From Owenia fusiformis (lineage: Eukaryota; Annelida; Polychaeta; Sabellida; Oweniidae): a stretch of DNA of 64,000 nucleotides. Location of the stretch: NCBI GenBank assembly GCA_903813345.2, contig CAIIXF020000008.1, positions 5,715,341 to 5,779,340 on the forward strand, read 5' to 3'. Of the stretch, positions 24,501 through 36,500 are shown piece after piece (the stretch's first letter is position 1; each line of letters starts with the position of its first letter). The translations under genes were made by a program, and so were the position numbers. The notes below the pieces were generated by a model, which was not told where the DNA came from, searched no databases, and worked only from the letters and a program-made list of their open reading frames with translations.

Positions 24501-27500
24501 CTTATGGAGGGGAGTGTATACTTGTAATCCAAAATTGAAATGTTGCTAGATATTTGATTTGAGTCCTGAAAACAAATATAGGTAATTCAATATTCCATTT
24601 CTTACCCACAATAACACGGGAAGAGACAATCAGAACTAGCAACCTTGAATTGACATGTACAGGTGTACTATGCACTTAGCCGTCCTCTAAATATCCAATG
24701 CACAACTAATACAATATGTTACCGTCCATAAAATATCATGGAATTCATACGTAGTCGTCTAACGACCTTGCGATTGAAACCTTAATTTACAATATAAACC
24801 ACATTCCTGGTCTGGGTTTGTCATTTTATAGCTTGTTTGTACACAGTTCACTTACATTTAGTATTTTGAGTGGCTCTAAAGGCACACATACTGAGAAAAC
24901 ACGAGAATGGACTAAAAATTATGAACTTGCATATCTCATCCAGTAGGTTTACAGCTATTCTGCTTTTTGTAGACCACACGGAAGATTTAACTCTGTCTTT
25001 ATAAACATCCATATATACGTCAACGAATGGAACTAGTTTAAAAAGAAATCTTGCCTGTGAATATTGCCTACTTCTAAAAAAGTTGAAAGCGTATGGATTT
25101 TCAGGAAACTTATTAGTTTTTCTAAAATCTTATTTGACTGATAGGAGTGTCAAAGTAACTGTGAATGGCAAATGTTCTGACACCTCTCCTAGCAACTACA
25201 TAAACTGTTCTGTGCCTCAGGGAAGTATTCTCGGACCTTTGATGTTTCTCCTCTATATAAACGACTTACCGGACAACCTGACCTCAGAGTGCTTTATTTA
25301 TGCAGACGACACCTCCCTCTTTGTACCTACTTCCCCAAACAATCCGCAGTCTCATATACAAATTCAAAATGATCTAAAAAAAATCGAAGCCTGGTCTAAA
25401 CAGTGGAAACTAGATCTTAAACCAGAAAAGAGCAAAGAAATGACCTTTTCTAAGAAAAATAATCCAATCTATCCACCAGTTATCTTAAATGATAAACAAA
25501 TTGAAAAAACTGACATTCATAAACACCTAGGCTTCATTTTTGATAAAAAATTAAGTGGGTCAGCACATATAAATTCTATCTGTGCAAAAATCCAAACAGC
25601 TCTTAACCCCTTAAAAGCACTTAAGGGTAGACTAAAATCAAAACAATTAAATATTCTCTATACAGCTTATATTCAGTCCTTATTTGATTATTGTGATATC
25701 CTTTACGATTGTGCTCCTATTTGTGACCTTAACAGACTTGACAGTCTCCAGTACCAAGCTGGTCTAATAGTCTCTGGTGCTCTCCCAGGCTCCAGCACTT
25801 CCAAAGTACTTAACATTTTGAACTAGTCCACCTTAACTGAGAGGAGGATCCTCCACTTTAAAACAATTATGTACAAAGCCGTGAACGATTTAACACCTAT
25901 TTATATCTCAGATATATTTAGGCCATTCATAAACCCCCAAGCAAGATTGTTAAGGAAATCTCGAGATTTCACTATCCCTATTAACTATCCACATAAGTCT
26001 CCAATATACAAAATGATGAACCTATGGAATGATCCAGGATCTGTTCCCTTGGAACAAAAGCTCTTGCCAACTATTGTATCTTTTAAAAGAACACTTAAAT
26101 TAAATTTGTTCCCTGGTGTTGTTTCAACAATTTGTTTAAAATTAACTCGTCAACAAGAACTTTATCTGAATAGAGCCAGGGTAGATTTAATTTTAAAAGC
26201 CCAGCTCAAAGCCCACAATTGGAGCTCAGTTGAGTCATCAAATTGTTTATGTGGTTCCCCCGAAACTTTTCCCCACTTCTTTTTCAAATGCCCTCTGAAA
26301 GAACAACAAAGAAATAAACTAATAACAGATACTTTAGGGATATATGGGGACTTATTAACTAATTTCAGAACTCAGCAAGACAAAATTCACTTTTTTCTTT
26401 TTGGGGATCCATCATTAACCCAATTAGAAATGGATAATCTATTTTCACTGGTTGCGAATTATCTCATTGAAAACACAACCAGAATCTAAATATTTTCCTG
26501 CCTATGACCTGTTTCCATTTTTCAACATACTACCCCTCCCCCAGGATATCAGCAGCCCTCCTATCTTTTGTTTCATTGCAAGGCATTCTACCATTTACAG
26601 GTGACATCCAGGTTAAAATGAATATTGTACTTTATTGTTTATTTATATAAGGGGACATCTAATGCTTACAGCGCTTTGCCCCTTGTAATTGTATCTAAAC
26701 GACTTGTGCTTACAATAAATATGAAAGATGTTAAAAAAAAATATTGCCTACAGGCGAGAAAGAGGACATGCTGTCTTTCCCATCCGCCATTTTTTGTTAT
26801 CGTTACCGCAAATTTTTGCAAATCGCTTTGTCGTAACCGCCATGGTATACCAGACTGTTTATACAGTCTAGATAATCTCGTTAACCTTTTCAAATAAAGA
26901 TACAAATTATTTTTGCATCTTCAATATCAAATTAGTTTGTGTGATTTTATAACACGGCATGATCCCCACCCCTAAGCACACGATGTGAATTACATTCGAT
27001 AAACTTGAAACGTTTCCACGTAACAATCCAAGAACTATATGGTATATGAGCCAATTCACACACAACTCTAGGCAAGGTGTGTCCAATTCCGGCCAATCAG
27101 AACACGCTATTTCACGTAACTGCATTTCGTTATTCAACCAATAACGCATTTCATGGTGATAATTCGATTGAAATTGATGCTTTGCCAACTTGACCCCTGC
27201 AAAAAGTTTCGTTGAAAATATGTTCTTTTAGTGATTTTGTATCTTTTAGGTGATTTTGTAGAAAATATTTTGCAAAGTGTGAAAAGAATTGAAGCCCAAG
27301 ACTCAATGCACTGTGGCCGATTCATTCTACTCAGGCGTTGTTACCTAAACTGTGCACACGCGCTGCGCGGTCATGCAAAGATTTGGAAACAACACCTTCA
27401 ATGGATGATTCAGCATACAATGCACTGAGTCCTGTGCTTAAATCCTTAAACACATGGCAGAGAGAGGTTTAATGCATCATATGTCAGGGTGACACAAAAG

Positions 27501-30500
27501 ACAAAACTCAAGAAACTCAAGAGTTGTCAATAACTTGAGCGAACCTTGAAATATTACTTTCCACATAAAGGAAGTCAGCATGTTTTACATATTTCCACCT
27601 ACTGTACATCTAGGAAATCTACTGATATTTATATATTTATATTCATTTAGAGAGAATACGACAAACCTGATCAAATCTCCAACGTTTTTAGCTTACCAAG
27701 GGGGATCACGGTGTTTGACTCGTACCTCTGGAAGGACTACAACGAGATAAAGAGAGACTGGTCTATTAATGTGAGAAACATTTATAAATTATTTTCAATG
27801 CCAAAACCACGGGATCTCATCGCGTCGCCTAATTTGGTCAATGTGAGGGAGCAGGTTGTTTTTACAAGAAATTTCAAGATTTTCACACAATATATTTTTT
27901 AATTTAAAAGCTGCTCATTCGATTGAAAGAAACATGATAAAACATGAAGAAGAAATCTACACATTGCAGGCTGGAACGGACATACTCGGTATATTTGGTT
28001 TTAGCGGGTCATATTCCCAGCTTCACCACCGCATTACTGCAGAGAGACGATTCTTAGAAGATGTCACCAGTTTTGTATCTGGATTTCAAGCGGACTACAA
28101 ACCACCATGGCAATTACAGGTGAGGCCGTTTTGATGAAGTGAAGTGTTGCCCTAAAATATCATGATTGCCCAATGAAAACTCTTGTTTTAGGATCCTGTT
28201 TACTTGTCATACATTATAATGAAATAATCACCCATGGGCGAAAGTAGAAAAAAGCTGGAACAAAATCACTTTTAGACTCTTGGTCTTTATTTTTGCGCAA
28301 ATATAATTTCAGCGTTTGTCAACTTCGAATAAAAGAGATTGGTAGAATTAAACCATAAACATAATTGAAAACTTATATTCGGCTGTTTTGCTTCTAGATA
28401 CCTCCTTACCTAAAATGCAATATACAAACGTAATTGTCGATGACATCATTATATGTGTGAAATCTTAAAAGAGGACAGCCACTTGGACGTGCTATATACA
28501 ATATATTTTAAATGATCATACTAGTAAAATCCAAGTATGGTCAGTGAACAATAAGTTATAGAAACCATATCAGAACAGGAATAAGATTGTAACGAATTCA
28601 AAATCTCGAGTTATGAACTTTTGAAGTCTTGATTTGGAATGAACTATTTAATTTGCTCTTACTTTACATCTACAAATGTAGGTGAACAGTGGTGCGAAGC
28701 AATTTATTGATAACTTACTCGCTAACACATATGAAGGTAGCATGGACGCGTATGATACATTCGTCGACTATTATGGAACTCACTACTACGGGCAAGGCAA
28801 ATTTGGAGGTCATTATACAATAACATATTGTATTTATTTTGTACAGATTGTAACGAAGAAACAGATAGATAGAACAGAAAATGTAATTATAAAATATAAA
28901 TGTTGGACGCATTTCTTTTTAAAATATTATGAAATAGTGCCAATTTATATTATATACAGGGTGTCCCGAAAGTATGGGCCCCCCCCCTAGGCAGACATAT
29001 TCAAGTGTCCTCATAGTATGTGTCATATATCATTTTGAAGCTTATCCAAAGTTACATTGATTTGCCAAGTATCATGGTTTTACTCCCAAATGGGAAAAAG
29101 TTACAGTCATTTTAAAAGTCAGTGTTTTGTCAAAATAAAGTTCAATTTTATACCACATTACTAGTCAATGTGTCCCCCCCCTTGGCCATGTTAACAGCAG
29201 CAATTATTTTCAGATATGACCATAAAAGCCCTTCAAATAGGGGTGTGGAATTTTATAACCCTCTTAAAACCTGTTAAGGGACTTTAGAAGAGTTTCCTTA
29301 GAGTTTCTACCCTCACCGTTCTCTTTTTCCAACTCAATATCCCTCCGACCCGAAAAGAATTGCTGCTGTTAAGATGGCCCGGGAGGACACATTGACTAAC
29401 GATTTGGTGTAAAATTGAACTTAATTTTGACCAAACACTAAATTTTGAAATGCCTGTAACTTTTTCCCATTTGGGAGTTAAACCATGATACTTGGCAAAT
29501 TAATGTAACTTTAGATAAGCTTTAAAATGATATATGACACACACTATGGCGACACTGGTATATGTCTGCCTAGGGGGGGGGGGGGGCATACTTTCGGGAC
29601 ACCCTGTAGTAGCCCGGACAGAATTGTTCAAGGGTCATTTTTCTTTAATAACTTTTTTAATTTTCAGTATTATCAAAAACCGATTACATATTTGAAAACT
29701 AGAGTAAAATTCTGACATACAAAAATTATTTAAAGAACATCTCCTAACTTTTTATATTATAGGCGTTCATGGTATGCGTGACGCAAATTCATAATTCATC
29801 ATTTTGTCTCATATTTTTTCAAAAATGGCATGCCTATAATATTCATAAGAGATGTTCCTAAAATATTTTTATATGTCAGCATTTTACTAATTTACTCTAG
29901 TTTTCAAATATGTAATCGGTTTTTGTTATTCCCGAAGATTAAAAAAGTTATTACAGAAAAAGTAACCCTTGAACAATTCTATCCGGGCTACTACAGAAAC
30001 TCACAATATACATTCGATGTGATCAATATTTTGAATATAATTTTTGTCCAAAATGTTTTACTATTATCAACTTTAGGTTTGGTAAAAATGACTTTGGAGA
30101 CTGACAAAGATCTAGTATTCCAATTGGGAGCTAACTCGGCCAAAGCAAATGCGGAGGCAATGTTTAAGGCTTTCCTTTTTGACATTGGGGCGAGCAGCAA
30201 CAATGCTAGGGTTGACGCCCGGTTCAGGGCAAGAACAAGGGATGCAAGGCGGTATTGATTCATAATTCCATTACTATAGTATATCATCTAGGCTTGCCTA
30301 AGTCGGTATATTTTTATTCTTTTAAATATTAGTAACATTTTTCATTTAATTGAAAATCAAGATCAATAAAAGGTAATACCGACTTGGGCAAGGCTATATA
30401 TTTTCTAATCATCCTTTGACGTGTCGCAAAAAGGTGGCGCATTTGTTTTTTAAGGGTATCGCATGAATGTAACTTTGATTCCCCGGATTATAAGATAATA

Positions 30501-33500
30501 TTCTAATTAAAGTTATATATCATTTTAAAGCTGTTTCGATGAAGTTTTTAGATCAACTACACTCCGTTCACAATTCTTGTGCGTTCTTTTTAAAAAAAGA
30601 GTTTTTTACCAAAACATCTGGCAAATATGCCCTGTTGACACGTTACATTTTGAATTATTTTTCGTCTTTAAACGCTCATAACTTAAACAATATATGACTA
30701 TTATACTTATTTTTCGTCTTGATAAAAGTAGATAGAAGTTTTATTTCAAAGGATGAATTTTAGTAAGCGTCCCATATTGTGACGTCATAGAGCTTGAAAA
30801 ATAGAATCTGTTGACAGCGACCTTTTTTGCTCATTTTTTGTTACCTTCAATTTTTCAGGTGTACATTAAACAAAAAATACGAGATCAATTTTTAATAAAT
30901 CATACATCATTTATTTGCTCCTAAACTCTAGTTTATTAATAAATAGTTGATTTTGTTCGCAAAATTATGTGTTTTCTGTTGTATGTGGAAAAGTGGAGGA
31001 CGAAAGGTTTTCAAAATTCATTAAAATAGTGCTAATTTACGCCATTCGCCTATTTTCAAGTACAGAAACACGTATATTTATTTCACCTAAAATATCAATT
31101 GATTCGTGTTTTATAATGCTCCTAGCCCATTAACAATATATATATGATATCAGAGTTATTCGTCTAAAATGTTTTGAGATATAGAGGTAAATGTGGAGGA
31201 CGAAAGGATTTTCATGTGTGTATATTTTTCTCAAAAACGTCACATTCTATCATGTTAAAAGTGAGGATCCTCTGGATTACGCCACAAAATGTGTAATAAC
31301 AATGCGTGCGCGACCTTTTTGCGACACGTCTTTATACTATCTGTCTCCTTATCCATATATGTAGCAAATGATCTTTTAATAATGCAAGTTGGTTTATCCC
31401 TACATTCTAGATATTTTGGTGGTTCAGAGAACTTACTAGACAAACAATTCTATCGTAAATGGCTACCAACTGTACCTTCCAACCCTTGGTTGTTCGCTGG
31501 GGAGCTGAAGCCATTGTCCCTTTTGTTCCCACAAGCCAAGATAGCTGGAATGGACAGAGCCATTCAGGTAACAGCTACATGTAGGCAGTTCAGTACTCAT
31601 ACTCTGTATTAAATCATTAAGATACATTAGATTGTCATCTTAAAAGTATTAGGTCACCCCAAGAGTCTGTATAAGACAAAATACAGGACAAATAGTCTAA
31701 TAGAACACGGAGTCAAAAATGACGGTATTCTTACATACAGCAAACCGACTTTATGATAGAAAATGTGTCGTACATCATCCAGTGATTTTTTGCGTGCTGC
31801 ACAGCTCTTATGAAAGTGAAATATCTGAAATTATTTCTGAGTCCAGAGACGTACTCGCATGTCCCTGCTGAGTCGAAAGGGCGCCAAACTGTATTTGTAT
31901 TCTATTTGTATTATAGGTGGGCTTAAACAAAGCTAAACTAAACGATATGAAGGTGGGCTTAAATAGTTACATATCAAATCTACAGAACATGGAAATCACT
32001 GGTCATCCAGATAAAACGAGATGGAACTCATGCAACGGCTCAAGTCCCGACAGACAGTGTAATCTGGCCCCAGTCCCTATTATTGGCTGTACAATAACAG
32101 GTTGTAGATGGAATGGATGGCAAAGACGAAGAAGTCAATACATAGCCGAGGCTCGTGCTCATCTCACCAGAGTAACTGCTGGTAAATATTAAATGTTTTC
32201 TTGGCAAAATTAGAATTCTCAGGGATATATGGAGGTTTTATTCTAGTGTACCACTGGTGGATCCAGAAGCTAAGAAGGGAGGGGCACATTTCAAGTTTGG
32301 GGAAACATTTCTAAATCCAAATATTGGGTCAAATTTTGATTTAAGGCCCGTTCAAGTTATGCCCAAAAAGGCCCATTTTTGGAGGCCTTACAAGTTTTTG
32401 GGGCCCTAAACGATTATTCTGGGCCCACCATAGGGAGGAGCGGTAGTGAAATATAAAGCAATTATCCAGGATAATATACCAATTGTTATTGAGGAAATGA
32501 CCAGGTGTAAAAGGGTAGGAGGTCCTTTCAAATTATGGTCCTACTCTCCATTGATTTATATGGTGACCTAAATACAACTCTCCCTCATTATCTTATACAC
32601 AATCAGGGCCAGTAAGGGCCGTTAAGAAGGGGGACCATAATCCCCGGAGGACCATAATTTCTTTTACACCGGTGGGATACTCCAAGATGAGGTTTTACTT
32701 CAAGATAATACATGATCCATAAATTGTCTACTGTGATGCAATTTTCAGAGTTATCGAATTTGACAAAGAGAGGCAATTATCTATCTAAGGTAATATAATC
32801 AGCACTTATATAAGCACTTATCTTGTTTTATATATCGTCCAAGGCGAAGCAATAATTCTGAGTAATATAATTGTCCAAGGTGGGGCAGTTGTTCTGGGTT
32901 GTAAATTGTCCAGGCTAAAGCACTTATCTTGTGTTATATATCGTCCAAGGCGAGTCAATAATTCCGAGTAATATAATTGTCCAAGGTGGGGCAGTTGTTC
33001 TGGGTTGTAAATTGTCCAGGCTAAAGCACTTATCTTGTGTTATATATCGTCCAAGGCGAGTCAATAATTCCGAGTAATATAATTGTTCAAGGCAGTTGTT
33101 CTGGGTTGTAAATTGTCCAGGCTAAAGCACTTATCTTGTGTTATTTATCGTCCAAAGTGAGGCAATAATTCGGAGTAATATAATTGTCCAAGGTGGTGCA
33201 GTTGTTCTGGGTTGTAAATTGTCCAGGCTAAAGCACCTATCTTGTGTTATTTATCGTCCAAAGTGAGGCAATAATTCTGAGTAATATAATTGTCCAAGTT
33301 GCCATGTATTATGTATTATTTTAAAGATAAATCATTTCCTAACAATATGACACCATCAGAAACTTTTCTTGTAGAGTTAAAAGCTAAAATTGACACCGAG
33401 CGATCAAAAATCAAAAAATGAAAATTCCCAAATTTCCTTCCATATTGCAGTTTTCTGAAAATGCAATGTTTGAAGTGTCTTTTGACAAATGTGACCTCGC

Positions 33501-36500
33501 GATATGTATCAAAACCTTAATAATGGGATAGCATGTGGCATCGACCTAATTCCGAATACGTTTTTAAAAAATGGAGGGCAGGTAATTCTGGACTCCTTGT
33601 GTGATATTTTTTATGAAAGTCAAAGTTTCAGAAGTCTTACCAAATGGGAGGAAAGATGTCATACTCAAACCACTCCACAAAGCTGGAGACACCGACGTTC
33701 TAAATCATTGACGCTGAATAACGGTTAACTCTAATGTACATAATTTGTTTACATCCTTGCTTGAGACAAATTATCTAATTTTTGAGAAGCAAATCATATT
33801 CTGGGTGACCTGTAGTACAAGGCGTCTTCAGGAACCGCAGGCGTCTGGAGAATCATCTTTTTGCCTATTAAAAGGCCTTTGTGGACTAAGAAAATCTCAA
33901 AATAGAAAAACGTGGCCGGGTTTCTTGGACGTGACGAAGGCGTTTGATGTTATTAACGAAGGTCAAGTACTTGAAAATGATGGGATATTGGAGTTCAAGG
34001 TAAATTTTGGAGACTACTTCGTGAAACATATAACGAAATTTACAACAAAGTCGTCTTTGGTAATTTTTCTAATGAATGGAATGATAATAGGTCTTAAGCA
34101 AGGATGCAGTTTGTCTCCTACAATTTGTTCCATAATTATGACCGACTTTATTAAAAGACTTGATGATAAAGATCCCGATGTTAATTTTAGAGACAGAAAA
34201 AGTACTTGCGGTAATATAGTCATAACTGCTGACTCGGAGTTACAATTGCAAGAAATTTTAAATACAGCCAATGATTTTGGTACAGGCTGGGGCTTTATAT
34301 TAAACCAAGCGATATCCAAGGTTATGGTAACAGACCAGCGATGTCATCAAAATAAATACTGGAAATTAGATGACCTTAACACAGTGTTTCTTAAGTCAAG
34401 CAATATAAGTATCAAGGTGTTTACATTGATCGAGCTTTAAGAGACAATTTTCATGTTAATAATATCTTAATGCCAAAGTAAAAACGTATTAGAAATATGA
34501 TCAGAAGTACCCTGACTAAACATTGTAATATTAATCGTGTGAAATTTGGAAACACCATGAACAATGGAATGTTTCTACCAGCAATCCGCCATGCATTTGG
34601 AGTGTTTGTGCTAGTGAGTCGTCTTCTAAAGCATTCTCCACAATGCAATATAATATGGGTAGAGACATCCTTCAACTGAAGTGTAACCCAGCTAGGGAAG
34701 CACTGTTGGGTAATTTTGGGTGGGGACCCATTTTAACCTTGGTTGATTATTATGCCCATTTAAACTATGATATGCCACAAAGTCTGCATAAAGACATTTT
34801 TAACAAAGAATGGGTAAGATGATGTCATGTTGAGAAGTGATAGAGACTGGTACTCATCCTTTCTTTCAATAGCTTAAGGAAGAGCTTCACTGCAACTTAA
34901 AGGTAATAAGAGAGAAATCATCTTTGACCACGGCCTATTGTGACCTTCAGCCTAGTGCACTTATCAAGGAGGATTACTTTTGCTCCGTCCCAGACGTTTT
35001 TGGCCAGAAGATAAAATTTAAGGCTCAGTGGCTGTTTTATAGCACTAATGTTGATTTAAGTAGACAGGGCAAAGGTAACGATATATGTACATTATCACGC
35101 CCGGTGATCGTGAAAATGGGACTGAGGGGGGAGCAAGCAATTTCTGGAAGAAAAATGAACAAATCTGCAAAAATTGTTTTTTCAAGAAAAGGTTTATGAT
35201 TTAATTGCTAAACGAATAGGCGCACGGTATGGTAAAATATGTCACGTATTCTACGAATTTTTTTTAGCCGATTCTCTTCTTAGGTATAAGATCTATTAAA
35301 AAAGGCGCAACGCCACCAACGTGCAAAAGTCAATGTTTTTGCTTTAAATCAAGCATCAACGGTCTACACAACCTGCAATAAATATTTGTAAATGACATTA
35401 TCATCATAAAATTAATGACCTTAATGACTTTACAAAATATGTTTCCATACGTTGTATAAAAAATAATCGAAAATAATTAAAATGGGACGGAGGGGGGGGG
35501 GAGAGACGGAGGGGGGAGCAATATGTCTATAAGATATGATATGAGATGTTACTTGATACTTTATATCCAGATTTTCCCATTATCTCCTCAATTACAAAGG
35601 GTCAGGAATTGATAACATGTTGTCCTTGTTAGGTTTAGTTAGAGGGGTCAAATTAAGGTTGGCAAAATATTCCAGGAGACTGTTTAAATGTTTACCTGTC
35701 TTAACGTTTTTACTTGCTGATTTGTAGGCATATCATACACAGCACATCACACTTTGGACATGTAAGTTTCAGCGAAAATGTAAGTTATTGACAGCGAAGT
35801 AACAATCTACTTGATATTAATTATGCGATATATTTTAATTATGCAGAATTGAATAAATACAAGAAGCTCACGCGTCTCCAACTCACGCCCTGATGGTTAT
35901 GACGTCTTTGTCTAGCTGAGATTCTGGCGCTGTAGACTGCTCGGCCAACTGGCAATGCCTAAAAAACATGTTCCATCAGCCGATCTGACTAGAGAATTTA
36001 CACTTAATAGTCTGCTAGGAAGGTTCCCAGTAAATGTGCCACATTCATGCCATGGGTGCAACCCCTATTACGCCAAAGAAGCGTAACAAGTCATTTTTTG
36101 AAAATGAAATAAAAATTTGTTAATTATTTGAAAATTGTTTTGTGTGCTTATTTAATCAGAAAGCCATATCTCATCCGGTTTCCATTGGGACAGGCTCAAA
36201 TCGTTCTGATTTGGATATAAAGTGAAGTAACATCATCATGTCGTATAGACATTTTGCTCCCCCCCCCCCTCCGTCCCCCCCCCCCTCCGTCCCATTTTAA
36301 TTATTTTCGATTATTTTTTATACAATTCGTAGAATACGTGACATATTTTATCATACCGTGCGCCTATTCGTTTAGCAATTAAATCATAAACCTTTTCTTG
36401 AAAAAATAATTTTTGCAGATTTGTTCATTTTTCTACCAGAAATTGCTTGCTCCCCCCCCCCCTCCGTCCCATTTTCACGATCACCGGGCGTGATTATGTG

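Noticed and set aside
27911-27969. Extended 5' part of MACPF exon 4 (acceptor at 27910)
   Set aside because: It does not match the phase of exon 3. The acceptor at 27967-27969 restores phase 0 and the usual family spacing.
35728-35761. Possible extra MACPF exon (good acceptor and GTAAGT donor)
   Set aside because: It leaves phase 2, which gives a stop in the exon at 37023, whereas exon 8 joins directly to 37023 in phase. It also lies inside the TTA-flanked inverted-repeat element.
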